Shown here one piece after another: positions 36,675 through 46,836 of a stretch of 64,000 nt of DNA. The stretch is from Paenibacillus sp. SC116 (GTDB taxonomy: Bacteria; Bacillota; Bacilli; Paenibacillales; Paenibacillaceae), in the NCBI RefSeq assembly GCF_024733555.1, contig NZ_JANIOF010000001.1, positions 310,001 to 374,000 on the forward strand. The letters are read 5' to 3'. The notes beneath the pieces were generated by a model, which worked only from the letters and a program-made list of their open reading frames with translations, did no database searches and had not been told where the DNA came from. A program made the translations under genes and the position numbers. The first letter of the stretch is position 1. Each line of letters opens with the position of its first letter.

Positions 36675-36712
36675 AAAGCAACTGGGTTATTAAAACTCAG
36701 TTGCTTTTTTTA
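36675..36712 (+). terminator. Terminator of the Bce-like operon
   Basis: AAGCAACTGGGTT and AACTCAGTTGCTT stem followed by TTTTTT, 25 bp after the hydrolase stop. Confidence 0.9.
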
Positions 36713-36779
36713 TAAAATGCGATAAAGATCATTAATAGGAAAATTGATCTAACTCTTCTACATGTGAGGTGTAATGATT

Positions 36780-37796
36780 ATGGTAAACAACAAATCGACG
36801 ATACGAACGATTGCGCTAGAAGAACACTTTGTAACTCCATCATTTATGGAGGGTCCGGGTCGTCTCATTAAGGCGCAAGCAGAAGCGGCCCACGCTCATC
36901 CCCAAGTCGCAGCAGGGATCGCGAAGCTTATCGAAATGCTGTCTGACATAGGCGGAGGAAGGATTGCACAAATGGATGCAGCAGGTATCGATATGCAGGT
37001 ATTGTCGCTAACCTCTCCGGGTGTAGAGCAGCTTGATGCTGTTGAAGCTGTAACACTTGCTCGTGAAGTCAACGATATACTCGCCGATGCGGTGCAGCAA
37101 TATCCGCATCGATTTGCAGGCTTTGCAGCACTCCCAATTTCTTCTCCAGACAAAGCGGCGAATGAACTGGAACGCATGGTTCGCGTCCATGGATTCAAAG
37201 GCGCACTAATTAATGGTCACACCCAAGGTCGTTACTTAGACGATGAATATTTCTGGCCTATTCTTGAACGCGCTGAAACTCTGCAAGTCCCTGTATATCT
37301 TCATCCAACTCCACCTGCACAATCTGTAATAAAGGAAGTTTATACAGGAAATTATAGTCCGGAGATAGCAGGAGTATTGGCAACAGCAGCTTGGGGATGG
37401 CATATTGACACAGCTAATCATGTTCTTCGCCTTATCCTGAGTGGTGCTTTCGATCGATACCCGACTTTACAAGTTATCGTTGGTCATTTAGGCGAAACCC
37501 TTCCTTTTATGCTGCCGAGACTTGAACGAAGTTTGCCTCCAGAAATGACGAAGTTGAAAAAGAGCGTTGGAGCGTATTTGCGTGAAAATGTTTATTATAC
37601 GGTATCCGGGTTCAATTGGACGCCAGCGTTCCTTGACCTATTCCTCCAAGTTGGCGTTGAAAGAATTATGTTTTCAACCGACTATCCATACTCATCCATG
37701 CACGAAGCTCGTGCATTTCTCGATCAGCTCCCAGTGAGTCCCGCAGATAGAGCAAGAATTGCACATCGCAATGCCGAACAACTGTTAAAGATTTGA
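36780..37796 (+). CDS. Amidohydrolase-2 family (gamma-resorcylate/ACMSD-like decarboxylase)
   Basis: 338 residues, TIM-barrel amidohydrolase. The start reads 'IALEEHFVTPSFM': E-E-H in place of H-x-H, as in the gamma-resorcylate/5-carboxyvanillate decarboxylase branch. Metal and catalytic residues are expected at 'VYLHPTPP', 'HIDTANHVLRLI', 'VGHLGETLPF' and 'MFSTDYPYSS'. Such enzymes decarboxylate aromatic acids non-oxidatively; the exact substrate is open. ATG at 36780 is preferred, 8 bases behind GAGGTG; an ATG at 36774 is too close. Confidence 0.82.
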   Translation: MVNNKSTIRTIALEEHFVTPSFMEGPGRLIKAQAEAAHAHPQVAAGIAKLIEMLSDIGGGRIAQMDAAGIDMQVLSLTSPGVEQLDAVEAVTLAREVNDILADAVQQYPHRFAGFAALPISSPDKAANELERMVRVHGFKGALINGHTQGRYLDDEYFWPILERAETLQVPVYLHPTPPAQSVIKEVYTGNYSPEIAGVLATAAWGWHIDTANHVLRLILSGAFDRYPTLQVIVGHLGETLPFMLPRLERSLPPEMTKLKKSVGAYLRENVYYTVSGFNWTPAFLDLFLQVGVERIMFSTDYPYSSMHEARAFLDQLPVSPADRARIAHRNAEQLLKI

Positions 37797-37817
37797 TTTA
37801 TCTATATGGCTAGCAAA

Positions 37818-38621
37818 CTAATCTGGAGCAATCGGATTTTCTAACATGTACAGATAGGTGCTTATGTTGTGATAGTCCTTTAAGGAATGACCAATTGCGG
37901 GATAATTAAGCGAGTTTAATGGAATTCCAGCCCCTTCTTGGACGAAGCCAAATAACTCGCCAGGGAGCTTAGGCACGATATCAGGTTCATTGTATACCCG
38001 ATAATTCGATGGAACGGTTTCACAGTAAGCTGCGGCAAATGCGGGGTCTCCTGCCATAGGTGCTGCATAAGTATAGACTTCGGTTTGAGTCAAATTTGCA
38101 GCGGATATTCCCGCCAAAATAGCTAACGCACCACCCAAGCTATGACCTGCAATGGTGACCTTGGCGCTTGAAGTGACTTGAGCTAGTACTTCCGTGAATG
38201 GAGTCTCGTTTGAGCCATCTGTGTTCGTACCATATAACGAGCGAAAACATTCGGTAAATCCTTTTTCTGTTTCACCTGCATTCGGTACTTCGGCAAAGTC
38301 AACCAAGCCAAACTCGGCATCCAACACCCACTCCAATTCGGTCTTCGTTCCTCGGAATACGATAGCAACATGGGCAGGGTCGGTTTTGGAGCGGGCTACA
38401 TAACCGATAAATTTGGTTTCAGTGAAAAATACGACGACGGGGTGGACGATCAATAGATTTTCGATCTCCCAATCAGTGGGGAAATCAGCAGGTGGCGTAG
38501 GAGTAAGGTTAGATGGGCATGAATCATACATTTCATAAGCCGAATTCACCATTTTGCACCAAAATAAAGCCTCCGTCCAATTGATGTCTGCTGCTGTTCT
38601 AGCGGATGAGGAGCTCATCAT
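37818..38621 (-). CDS. Lipase class 3 family alpha/beta-hydrolase
   Basis: 267 residues. The nucleophile elbow is 'VTIAGHSLGGALAILAG' (Ser), the catalytic Asp lies near 'NEPDIVPKLP' and the His in 'IGHSLKDYHNIS', the usual lipase-3 triad order. 'VAIVFRGTKTELEWVLDAEF' provides the oxyanion strand. No signal peptide, so it may act in the cytoplasm or leave by another route. AAGGAGG precedes the ATG pair. It faces the amidohydrolase tail to tail with only 21 bp between the stops. Confidence 0.88.
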   Translation of the reverse strand: MMSSSSARTAADINWTEALFWCKMVNSAYEMYDSCPSNLTPTPPADFPTDWEIENLLIVHPVVVFFTETKFIGYVARSKTDPAHVAIVFRGTKTELEWVLDAEFGLVDFAEVPNAGETEKGFTECFRSLYGTNTDGSNETPFTEVLAQVTSSAKVTIAGHSLGGALAILAGISAANLTQTEVYTYAAPMAGDPAFAAAYCETVPSNYRVYNEPDIVPKLPGELFGFVQEGAGIPLNSLNYPAIGHSLKDYHNISTYLYMLENPIAPD

Positions 38622-38774
38622 TATACCTCCTTAATAATAGGGATAGCTGACCTATTTTCAATCTATTGCTGGCGTATTGGTTTATGTCAGTTCCTCCCGA
38701 AGTTAAGACCGAATGAAAAAATATCATTAAGGACAACTTATCAGATATGTAAATGGTTATTCGGAGGGTTCAGG

Positions 38775-40445
38775 ATGAAGCAAACCGATGAAAAGCGGCT
38801 ACTGATTGCAGCATTAGGTGGAGTGAATGAGATAGGCAAAAATATGTACCTTGTTCAATACGGGGATGACATTGTCGTTATCGATTGTGGCTCGAAATTT
38901 CCAGATGAAAGTTTGTTGGGCATCGATCTGATTATCCCCGATATTAGTTACTTGCTAGCTAATAAAGATAAAGTTCGCGCATTAGTTGTGACGCATGGGC
39001 ATGAGGATCATATCGGTGGTATTCCTTACTTTTTAAAACAAATGCAGGTACCGATCTATGGTTCAAGGTTAACGCTCGGACTTATCGAAATTAAGCTGCG
39101 AGAACATGGGATTCTTCATGAAACGAGCATGACATGCATCAACACAGATTCACAGATTGAACTTGGAACGATAACATGCTCCTTTTTTCCAACCAATCAT
39201 AGTATTCCGGACTGCCTTGGTGTCGTATTTGACACACCTGAAGGAACGATTGTACATACAGGTGATTTTAAATTTGATATGACACCTGTTAATAAGCAGT
39301 ATCCGGATCTTCATCGCATGGCTGAAATAGGGAAGAAAGGTGTCCGTGTGCTCTTGTCTGAAAGCACGAATGCGGAGCGGCCAGGGTTCACGGCATCGGA
39401 AAGTACCGTCGGAGCGCATCTGAAAGAAGCATTCCATAAAGCTGAAGGTCGTGTGTTTGTTTCGACATTTGCCTCGAATGTGTACCGACTGCAGCAGGTT
39501 ATTGACGCTGCTGTTCAAACGAACCGAAAAATAAGCTTGCTAGGTCGTACGATGGTTAACGTTGTGTCAGTTGCGCAAGAGCTTGGATATTTGTCCGTAC
39601 CATCAGGAATGATTATCGATGTACAAGAGGCAGCTAAACTTCCGCACGGGCAATGCACGGTACTATGTACAGGCAGTCAAGGTGAACCAATGGCGGCACT
39701 TGCTCGATTAGCGAGTTCTTCTCATCGCCAAATGAAAGTGGATGTAGGGGATACGGTAATTATTGCAGCGAACCCAATTCCAGGAAATGAGCGTAATGTC
39801 GCTCGGATTGTAGATAATTTGTATGCGCTTGGGGCCAAGATCATTTACGGTTCGCGCAGTGAATTGCATGTTTCCGGGCATGGTAACCAAGAAGAATTAA
39901 AGCTTATGCTCACCTTAATGAAGCCGGAGTATTTTATTCCGATTCATGGAGAATACCGAATGTTGTATTTGCATCGTGAGCTTGCTGAAGCTGTAGGAGT
40001 GAAGCGAGAAAACGTATTTATTTTAAAAAATGGTGAAGTTGTCGAATCGGTTAATGGGGTTGTTGGTCAATTCGGCCATATTCCTGCTGGTCAAACGTTA
40101 GTGGATGGCTTTGGCATAGGCGATATTGGTAATATCGTGCTGCGTGACCGCCGACAGTTGTCGGATGACGGGATTTTAATCGTCGTTATTACCGTAAGTA
40201 AAGCAGAGGGCAAGTTGCTAACTGACCCAGATACGATATCGAGGGGCTTCGTTTATGTGCGTAACTCCGAAGAGTTGATTGAAGATATTAACCAGCTTGT
40301 CATTGGGACTGTTGAAAAAATGCAGCAGGAAAAAATCAATCAATGGAGTGTCATGAAGAAGACATTAAAGGATACACTAGGTCAATTTCTGTACGCTCGT
40401 ACCCAAAGACGTCCGATTATTTTGCCTATTATTATTGAGGTGTAG
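38775..40445 (+). CDS. rnj: Ribonuclease J
   Basis: 556 residues, the standard RNase J length. Metallo-beta-lactamase core with 'VVTHGHEDHIGGIPYFL' (Zn ligands), 'FFPTNHSIPDC', 'VHTGDFKFD', the beta-CASP motif region 'VFVSTFASNVYRLQQ' and 'HVSGHGNQEELKLM', and a C-terminal domain. It has 5'-to-3' exonuclease and endonuclease activity on RNA and is a core RNA-turnover enzyme. ATG follows TCGGAGGG. It stands alone between lipase and SulP genes, with its own terminator, and may be one of two RNase J paralogues. Confidence 0.93.
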   Translation: MKQTDEKRLLIAALGGVNEIGKNMYLVQYGDDIVVIDCGSKFPDESLLGIDLIIPDISYLLANKDKVRALVVTHGHEDHIGGIPYFLKQMQVPIYGSRLTLGLIEIKLREHGILHETSMTCINTDSQIELGTITCSFFPTNHSIPDCLGVVFDTPEGTIVHTGDFKFDMTPVNKQYPDLHRMAEIGKKGVRVLLSESTNAERPGFTASESTVGAHLKEAFHKAEGRVFVSTFASNVYRLQQVIDAAVQTNRKISLLGRTMVNVVSVAQELGYLSVPSGMIIDVQEAAKLPHGQCTVLCTGSQGEPMAALARLASSSHRQMKVDVGDTVIIAANPIPGNERNVARIVDNLYALGAKIIYGSRSELHVSGHGNQEELKLMLTLMKPEYFIPIHGEYRMLYLHRELAEAVGVKRENVFILKNGEVVESVNGVVGQFGHIPAGQTLVDGFGIGDIGNIVLRDRRQLSDDGILIVVITVSKAEGKLLTDPDTISRGFVYVRNSEELIEDINQLVIGTVEKMQQEKINQWSVMKKTLKDTLGQFLYARTQRRPIILPIIIEV

Positions 40446-40512
40446 GTTTAAAGTGTTCACTCGCTGTGTAAACGGTATAACTAATTGGAACGATCGTATA
40501 CGTTGTATTACG

Positions 40513-40546
40513 AATAGGACAGCTAATTGTAGCTGTCCTATTTTGT
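40513..40546 (+). terminator. Terminator after RNase J
   Basis: AATAGGACAGCTA and TAGCTGTCCTATT around ATTG, followed by TTG. The rest of the 307-bp gap to 40752 holds no gene; I see only the promoter-like AT-rich stretch before the SulP start. Confidence 0.85.
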
Positions 40547-40752
40547 TATAAATTAGTGTGTGAAAATGTGTGAAAAGAAAAGTACTGTTCATAACGAAGT
40601 CATTCATGTGAGCCATCTATGTCCGAATGAATAAGTGATAGACGGTTAATGACAACTGCTAGCTTTTAATCTTCTAAAATAGTTCCATCTTGGGAGGTTA
40701 AATGCTACACTAGTTTCTGCATTTTATTTTTAGAGACATATGAGGTGGAGAA

Positions 40753-42213
40753 GTGTTTCAACGTATACAGAAAGAATGGTTCTCTAATATACGAGCGGAT
40801 ATTTTGGCAGGGATTGTTGTTGCATTAGCTCTTATTCCGGAATCTATTGCTTTCTCGATTATTGCAGGCGTTGACCCTATGGTCGGCTTATATGCATCAT
40901 TTTGTATTGCTGTCATTATTTCTTTTGTAGGCGGTCGACCAGGAATGATTTCAGCAGCAACAGGCGCCATGGCACTACTAATGGTACCACTTGTGAAAGA
41001 ACATGGTCTGAATTATTTATTGGCTGCAACGATACTAACCGGTATTATTCAAATGATTTTCGGTGTGTGTAAAGTGGCTCATGTAATGAAGTTTATACCA
41101 CGGGCAGTTATGATTGGATTTGTTAATGCGTTGGCTATATTAGTCTTTATGGCACAGCTGCAGCATATTGTGGGCATTTCGACTTTAACGTACGTATTTG
41201 TAGGGATCACCTTACTTATTGTTTATATAATTCCGAGATATTTCAAGGCGGTACCAGCACCTCTTATTGCGGTTGTCATCTTAACAGCAGCTGCTATGAT
41301 TTGGAACTTAGACCTTAGAACAGTAGGGGATCTGGGAAGTATCCAGCAAACGTTGCCGTCATTCCTTATACCGAATGTTCCGTTTACATTTGAGACGCTT
41401 ACTATTATTTTCCCATACTCTCTTGCTTTGGCTATTGTAGGGTTGCTGGAATCTTTACTTACTTCCTCCATCGTAGACGATATGACGGACACAAGCAGCA
41501 ACAAAAATAAGGAAGCGCGCGGTCAAGGGATTGCGAACATCATCAATGGCTTTTTTGGCGGAATGGCAGGTTGTGCAATGATTGGTCAAACCGTCATAAA
41601 CATAAAATCGGGTGGGCGAGGCAGACTTTCCACATTTGTGTCAGGAATGTTTTTAATGTTCCTTATTATTGTACTTGGTGATCTGGTTGTTCAAATTCCG
41701 ATGTCTGTGCTGGCTGGTATTATGGTTGTAGTATGCATAGGAACATTTGATTGGTCATCGTTTACCTACTTGAGAAAAGCGCCGAAGTCAGATGCATGTG
41801 TGATGCTAGCAACTATTATTATTGTTGTGGCGACCCATGATTTGTCCAAAGGTGTTATTGCCGGAGTACTGTTAAGTGCGATTTTCTTCGCAGCAAAAAT
41901 TTCGAAGATTAAAGTTGTCAAACAACAAGATAAGGCAAAGCAGGTGTTCCAAGTGGAAGGCCAGCTTTTCTTTGCTTCAACGAACAGCTTCCTATCTGCC
42001 TTTGATTGGAATACTAGCGGGGAAGAAATCGTGATTGATTTCTCCAGAGCCCATGTATGGGATGACTCAGCTGTTGGTGCTATAGATAAAGTGATTCTCA
42101 AATATAGAGAGAATGGCAATCATGTAAGCATTGTAGGTCTTAACGCATCCAGCCAACATTTAATTGATCATCTTACCGTTCATGATAAGAATGTCAATTT
42201 TTCTTCTGGATAA
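40753..42213 (+). CDS. SulP-family anion transporter with STAS domain
   Basis: 486 residues. About ten to twelve membrane helices with '[20 protein letters not shown]' and '[20 protein letters not shown]' near the start, and '[14 protein letters not shown]' in the middle; a short C-terminal STAS domain (about 400-486, '[20 protein letters not shown]'). Substrates in the family are sulfate, bicarbonate or organic anions; no cysteine-biosynthesis genes are nearby to point to sulfate. GTG start behind GAGGTGGAGAA. Confidence 0.88.
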   Translation: MFQRIQKEWFSNIRADILAGIVVALALIPESIAFSIIAGVDPMVGLYASFCIAVIISFVGGRPGMISAATGAMALLMVPLVKEHGLNYLLAATILTGIIQMIFGVCKVAHVMKFIPRAVMIGFVNALAILVFMAQLQHIVGISTLTYVFVGITLLIVYIIPRYFKAVPAPLIAVVILTAAAMIWNLDLRTVGDLGSIQQTLPSFLIPNVPFTFETLTIIFPYSLALAIVGLLESLLTSSIVDDMTDTSSNKNKEARGQGIANIINGFFGGMAGCAMIGQTVINIKSGGRGRLSTFVSGMFLMFLIIVLGDLVVQIPMSVLAGIMVVVCIGTFDWSSFTYLRKAPKSDACVMLATIIIVVATHDLSKGVIAGVLLSAIFFAAKISKIKVVKQQDKAKQVFQVEGQLFFASTNSFLSAFDWNTSGEEIVIDFSRAHVWDDSAVGAIDKVILKYRENGNHVSIVGLNASSQHLIDHLTVHDKNVNFSSG

Positions 42214-42246
42214 GACTTGTAGCACATAACCTTAAGCTTGATAACG

Positions 42247-42282
42247 AAAGGACTGCGTTTCATTGAAACTGCAGTTCTTTTT
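42247..42282 (+). terminator. Terminator after SulP gene
   Basis: AAAGGACTGCGTTTC and GAAACTGCAGTTCTTT pair with one bulge around ATT, followed by TTGC. Confidence 0.75.
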
Positions 42283-42318
42283 GCATGCCCAAGATTGACT
42301 TCCTAAAGGGGAGTTCAT

Positions 42319-42338
42319 ATAATTGTCATAACAACTAT
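42319..42338. promoter_or_regulatory. Candidate MarR operator before the MarR-MFS operon
   Basis: ATAATTGT-CATA-ACAACTAT is an imperfect palindrome (7 of 8 arm positions match), 29 bp before the MarR start. The TTGT...ACAA core is common in MarR operators. Confidence 0.5.
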
Positions 42339-42367
42339 ATTTGATGTTAAAAAATGGAGGTTAATCT

Positions 42368-42793
42368 TTGGAGTTAGAAAAGTATATAGGTGTCATCGTT
42401 CACCGGGCAGACTTAAAGCTTAATCAGTATTATCAGAAAGTATGTGACCCATTTGATATCACAGTGGATCAGTGGGAAATTCTCGTTATTTTGTGGGAGA
42501 AGGAGGGCATCACCCAGAAGGAATTGGCAGAAAGATTGTATAAAGATCAAGCCAATATCGCCCGTATGCTTTTCAAGCTTGAAAAGAAGGGATTTATCCA
42601 CCGCGTTACTCATGAGACGGATAGGCGCTCATTGCGAGTGTTCTTAACGAATAAGGGACGTACAATTAAAGAGGATATTATGGAACCCTCGATTGAGGCT
42701 TTTAATAAAACCATCGCAGGCCTAACAGAAGAAGAAGTGGAGAATTTCCGCAGAACGCTGGCGATTATACACAACAATGTAAAGGATCTATGA
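42368..42793 (+). CDS. MarR-family regulator of an MFS exporter
   Basis: 141 residues with winged helix 'ITQKELAERLYKDQANIARMLFKLEKKGFI' and wing 'HETDRRSLRVFLTNKG'. The start is TTG, with TGGAGG 8 bases upstream and no better ATG. It precedes an MFS transporter gene by 90 bp in the same direction, the usual layout of drug-inducible efflux control. A palindrome before the gene is its probable autoregulatory site. Confidence 0.87.
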   Translation: MELEKYIGVIVHRADLKLNQYYQKVCDPFDITVDQWEILVILWEKEGITQKELAERLYKDQANIARMLFKLEKKGFIHRVTHETDRRSLRVFLTNKGRTIKEDIMEPSIEAFNKTIAGLTEEEVENFRRTLAIIHNNVKDL

Positions 42794-42883
42794 CTACGCA
42801 ATGTGGCATTGGTCCTCCATTTTTTTGAAGATATAGTTGTTATGACAATTACCGTTACGACAAGTATAAGGGAGCGATCGGTT

Positions 42884-44302
42884 ATGACATCAACATCGGA
42901 AGCGATAAAACCAAGTATCTTTGGTGCTCCATATCGCGCATTAACGATTGGTATTATATTAGCTATCTCAACCGTAGCCTTTGAAGGATTGGCAATCACG
43001 ACAGTTGCACCAACGATAGCACAAGAGCTAGAAGGTCTTCATTTATATGGCTGGATATTTAGTGCTTTTCTATTGAATCAGATCATCGGAACGATTGTCA
43101 TGGGCAAGCGTATCGATAAACATGGGGTCTTCAAGAGCATGATCTTATCATTTGTTATTTTCGTGATAGGGATCGTGGTTGCGGCTATATCGTCTCATAT
43201 GCTCATTCTCATTATCGGGAGGGCGTTGCAAGGCTTTGGAGCCGGTGCTCTTATTACGTGTGTATATTATAGTGCCGCCGTTCATTATCCTGAGGCACTT
43301 CGAACGAAAATTCTTGCTTCTTTTTCCATGGCCTTTGTGCTGCCAGCGTTAATCGGACCATACATAGCTGGGTACGCAGCTGCACATGTATCATGGAGAT
43401 TTGTATTTGTAATGGTACTCCCCATCATTGTAATTGCTCTACTATTAACGCTTCCTACTTTTCGCACGTTACCCTCACCTAGACCTTCATCATCGAGTAA
43501 GCAAAACTACAAGGAAATACACGCGATCCTACTTGCTGTAGGAACAGGGACATTACTAACTGGATTGGGCTGGCTACCCGATTGGAAAGGCATATTGCTT
43601 GCTATTATGGGTGTGCTTATTATGATGAAGCCTTTACGTAAGCTGCTTCCAGAAGGTACATTTTCAATAGCAACAGGATTGCCAGCAACCATTGCTACAC
43701 GAGGTATGTATGTGGCATGTTACTTTGCAACAGAAAGCTTTGTCGTGTTGGCACTTGTTGAAGTGAAAGGCTTATCGGAAGATCTCGCAGGTTTAATTGT
43801 AGCTGCTGGTGCATTAAGCTGGTCAGGCGCAGCATGGCTGCTGTCTGTGCTTGATGCAAGGGACCATGGTAAAGGCAGAAAGATAAGAATTCACATTGGT
43901 GTCAGTTTCATAATTGCTGGCGTAGCACTCGTGTTTGCAGCCATTGCTACTACAGGTAGTGGTATCGTGATCGCAGTCTTTTCACAAATTATTATCGGTT
44001 TTGGTGCAGGTTTGGCCAATCCGACTACGGCAGCGATTGCTTTACAGTATGCAAAAGCCGGGGAAGAAGGGGAGGTTTCCGCTATTCTTCAATTTATAGA
44101 TTCATTTAGTATTGGATTGAGCATAGGAATTAGCGGGGCTTTAGTAGCGATAAGCGATACATTCGACTGGGGGATAACCACAGGAATTGTTATGGTACTA
44201 TCTCTACAACTGCTGTTTGCTATTGTAAGCTTCATTACATCTTTCCGCATTTCAAAGAACAACCGAGTCGCTCATACTGAAATGCCCAGCAACATGTCCT
44301 AA
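42884..44302 (+). CDS. MFS multidrug-type transporter
   Basis: 472 residues, about 14 membrane helices (DHA2-like). The motif-A-like loop is 'GTIVMGKRIDKHGVFKSM', motif C-like 'AFVLPALIGPYIAGY'. An N-terminal 'AISTVAFEGLAITTVAPTIA' is typical of drug:H+ antiporters. ATG 42884 follows AAGGGAG; the longer frame from 42803 has no ribosome site. It follows MarR, so it is probably induced by its own substrates. Confidence 0.88.
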   Translation: MTSTSEAIKPSIFGAPYRALTIGIILAISTVAFEGLAITTVAPTIAQELEGLHLYGWIFSAFLLNQIIGTIVMGKRIDKHGVFKSMILSFVIFVIGIVVAAISSHMLILIIGRALQGFGAGALITCVYYSAAVHYPEALRTKILASFSMAFVLPALIGPYIAGYAAAHVSWRFVFVMVLPIIVIALLLTLPTFRTLPSPRPSSSSKQNYKEIHAILLAVGTGTLLTGLGWLPDWKGILLAIMGVLIMMKPLRKLLPEGTFSIATGLPATIATRGMYVACYFATESFVVLALVEVKGLSEDLAGLIVAAGALSWSGAAWLLSVLDARDHGKGRKIRIHIGVSFIIAGVALVFAAIATTGSGIVIAVFSQIIIGFGAGLANPTTAAIALQYAKAGEEGEVSAILQFIDSFSIGLSIGISGALVAISDTFDWGITTGIVMVLSLQLLFAIVSFITSFRISKNNRVAHTEMPSNMS

Positions 44303-44409
44303 CAACCTACTCTATGGCTAACAGTCTAGCCTAGTTTCATGTCTTATTATCATTTAACGTAGTTGAGTTACAATTCAAACGTAATCCTACTATTGGAGGC
44401 GATGTTCAT

Positions 44410-45621
44410 ATGGCACGCGTGCTAATCGTTAATATTCCTGCTGAAGGGCATGTTAATCCTACACTTGGTTTAGTGAAGCAGTTGATAGACCGTGGTGAAG
44501 AGGTCGTTTATGTGTGTGCGGAGGAGTATCGAAACAAAGTGCTTCAGACCGGAGCAGAATTTCGATCGTATCCGTTTCAAGTAGATCCGTTTTCCTATGA
44601 TCCTGACTTGAAGCCTGCTCCCTATAAGCATCCTTCCCAGTTTGCCAACATGGTCGTACGCGGTATTATTCAGAAAATCGTTCCAGAAATATTGAAAGTC
44701 GTCGAACAGGATACGTATGATTATTTAATCTTTGACTCGTTGATGGGTTGGGGAGGTACGATCATTGCTCAAAGTCTAGGAATTCCTGCCGTATGCTCCA
44801 TTGCATCCTTTGCATTTGTAGATCCTCTTGGTTCAGAGCAAGGATTCATTGACGATGATGTTGAAAATGTGTATGAATCAACGCTGGAATTGGCACACCA
44901 GCTAGCTCAACAGTTTAACGTTCCAGCTCCATCGATACCGGAACTTACGAAGCATACCGGCCAACTTAAGCTTGTATATACAAGCCGCTATTTGCAGCCT
45001 AAAGCGGATCAGCTCGATGAAAGCTTCTACTTCGCAGGAACGTCCGTTGTGCCGCGTAAAGATGCGCCCAACTTTCCACTGGATCAACTCCTAGACCCAC
45101 ACAAACAGACCGTTTACATCGCAATGGGGACGATTTTGAATCGAGATTTGGCTTTCTATAAGCTGTGCTTTGATGCATTTCAAGACTTACCGATCCAATT
45201 TATTCTGTCTTCAGGTAAAGATACGGACATGGAGCCATTGGCTGATTGCATTCCTTCCAACTTTATTGTTCGCCCTTATATTCCTCAGCTTGAGGTGCTT
45301 GAACGTGCAGACGCATTTGTCACACATGCAGGGATGAACAGTGTGAGCGAGGCTCTATATTATAATGTCCCAATGGTTATGATTCCATTAACATCAGATC
45401 AACCACTCGTATCGAATCGAGTACAGGAGCTTGGGGCAGGTATCACGCTTGATCATCATACACTTACGGCCGAAGTTCTGAGGGAAGCATTGATGCAGGT
45501 GTTAGGCGATTCGAGCTTCAAACAGCAAGCATTCCATATTGGCGAATCATTACGACAGGCAGGGGGATATATTCGAGCAGCAGATACAATTATCAGTCGT
45601 TTCTCCATCGTAAAGCAATAA
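44410..45621 (+). CDS. Macrolide-family glycosyltransferase (GT1, YjiC-like)
   Basis: 403 residues with GT-B fold: 'VNIPAEGHVNPTLGLVKQL' at the N terminus and the nucleotide-sugar signature 'ADAFVTHAGMNSVSEALYY' and 'VPMVMIPLTSDQPLVSNRV' in the C-terminal half. The family moves glucose from UDP-glucose onto macrolides, flavonoids or glycolipid acceptors. ATG follows TTGGAGGCG. Its position just after a MarR-MFS efflux pair suggests detoxification, but no terminator or overlap proves co-transcription. Confidence 0.87.
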   Translation: MARVLIVNIPAEGHVNPTLGLVKQLIDRGEEVVYVCAEEYRNKVLQTGAEFRSYPFQVDPFSYDPDLKPAPYKHPSQFANMVVRGIIQKIVPEILKVVEQDTYDYLIFDSLMGWGGTIIAQSLGIPAVCSIASFAFVDPLGSEQGFIDDDVENVYESTLELAHQLAQQFNVPAPSIPELTKHTGQLKLVYTSRYLQPKADQLDESFYFAGTSVVPRKDAPNFPLDQLLDPHKQTVYIAMGTILNRDLAFYKLCFDAFQDLPIQFILSSGKDTDMEPLADCIPSNFIVRPYIPQLEVLERADAFVTHAGMNSVSEALYYNVPMVMIPLTSDQPLVSNRVQELGAGITLDHHTLTAEVLREALMQVLGDSSFKQQAFHIGESLRQAGGYIRAADTIISRFSIVKQ

Positions 45622-45674
45622 ATGCGAGCGAGCGCTTAATCATTTCGTAAATAGGCATGGAAACCATCACTCGG

Positions 45675-45702
45675 CGCCAGAAAATATTTCTGGCGTTTTT
45701 CT
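45675..45702 (+). terminator. Terminator after the glycosyltransferase
   Basis: Perfect CGCCAGAAA/TTTCTGGCG stem around ATA, followed by TTTTTC. Confidence 0.9.
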
Positions 45703-45890
45703 TGTTTTATAGGTGGAACTTTGTGGCATATTAAGAAAGGTAAAAGATACTTATGACTTAAAAGAAATAAACTATATGAAGATCATTGCGAAAGTGTTAA
45801 GATTAAGATAGCCTTTTCTTAATAACCAGGTACAGCGAGAGAAGCTGCTATAAATAAAAATTTGGTTGAATAGAAGGGGAGAATGCAAAC

Positions 45891-46199
45891 ATGAGAGTTG
45901 AATTGACATTTACGAACAAAGGAAAATTAGCGATTGCTAATTTTAGCAACGAGGAACTACTTGAAATCTTTTCAAGATATATGAACACATTAAAGAAAAA
46001 ATATGATATTGAAGTAGCCGTGGATCATGATTCCAACCAAAATATCATTACTGAAAACGTTCTATTCGTTGATGCGAGCAATGTAAATTGTGATGCAGAA
46101 ACATTCTTCAAAGAACTGAGCAGAGATGTAAAAGTTCCGTTGAAGAAACGACTCGATGGGAACTTAGACAATGTGTTTAAAATAAAAATCAGTGAATAA
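45891..46199 (+). CDS. Unknown 102-residue protein
   Basis: Not recognised. A ribosome site (AAGGGGAG) precedes ATG. The protein alternates beta-like ('MRVELTFTNKGKLAIANF') and helical ('NEELLEIFSRYMNTLKKKYD') segments, then 'NIITENVLFVDASNV' and a lysine-rich end 'KVPLKKRLDGNLDNVFKIKI'. It is soluble, with no signal peptide and a single cysteine. It has its own terminator and no operon partner. An alpha/beta sandwich, possibly a small regulator or phage/toxin-linked protein, is a guess only. Confidence 0.7.
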   Translation: MRVELTFTNKGKLAIANFSNEELLEIFSRYMNTLKKKYDIEVAVDHDSNQNIITENVLFVDASNVNCDAETFFKELSRDVKVPLKKRLDGNLDNVFKIKISE

Positions 46200-46209
46200 G
46201 GGAAATGAT

Positions 46210-46249
46210 AGAGCATCTTCAGAAAGCCTTGTGCTTACGAAGATGCTCT
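46210..46249 (+). terminator. Terminator of the unknown 102-residue gene
   Basis: AGAGCATCTTC and GAAGATGCTCT stem with an inner AAGC/GCTT pairing, followed by TTAGCTTTTT. Confidence 0.8.
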
Positions 46250-46335
46250 TTAGCTTTTTACAGGAAGGGGGAGAAACGGGGATAGATCTCTGTTCTACTG
46301 AAACCATCCATGTCTCGCTGCAATAATACGTTAAC

Positions 46336-46764
46336 TTAGCCGCAGTCCTCTTCACTGCGAAGATTAAACTGCCACTCAATTCCAAATTTATCAGTCAGGC
46401 TGCCGTAACATTTACTCCAGAACGTCTCTTGAAGCTCCATCGCCACTTTGCCGCCTTCTTTAAGCTTATGGAATGCAGATTGAACCTCTTCGATATCATC
46501 GCCTACGAAAGTGAGGCTGACGTTGTTGCCCACTACGAACGGCATACCAGGGAACACGTCGGAAAACATAACCGTGCTGCCTTTAATGTTAATGCGAGTA
46601 TGCATGACTAGATCCTTTGCTTCTTCTGGAAGTGTAAAGTCAGGGGATGGGGGAGCATCACCAAAAGCCATGATTTGAGGTTGTTCTGTTCCAAACACCT
46701 CTGCATAAAACGTTACTGCTTCGCGACAATTTCCATTGAAATTAAGATATACTTCGATAGACAT
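46336..46764 (-). CDS. PhnB-like VOC-superfamily protein
   Basis: 142 residues of the PhnB/3-demethylubiquinone-methyltransferase-like VOC branch: 'IEVYLNFNGNCREAVTFYAEVFG', then 'VMHTRINIKGSTVMFSDVFPG' and a C-terminal 'GSLTDKFGIEWQFNL'. The role in this branch is mostly unknown. ATG at 46764 is chosen for GAGGAG 8 bases before it; the GTG three codons upstream would overlap the ribosome site. Confidence 0.82.
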   Translation of the reverse strand: MSIEVYLNFNGNCREAVTFYAEVFGTEQPQIMAFGDAPPSPDFTLPEEAKDLVMHTRINIKGSTVMFSDVFPGMPFVVGNNVSLTFVGDDIEEVQSAFHKLKEGGKVAMELQETFWSKCYGSLTDKFGIEWQFNLRSEEDCG

Positions 46765-46836
46765 AACATTCACTCCTCAAATTAATATGTAGTGCTTTAC
46801 TTCGAATTTCGATCTCATTGTATCACGTAAATTCAA

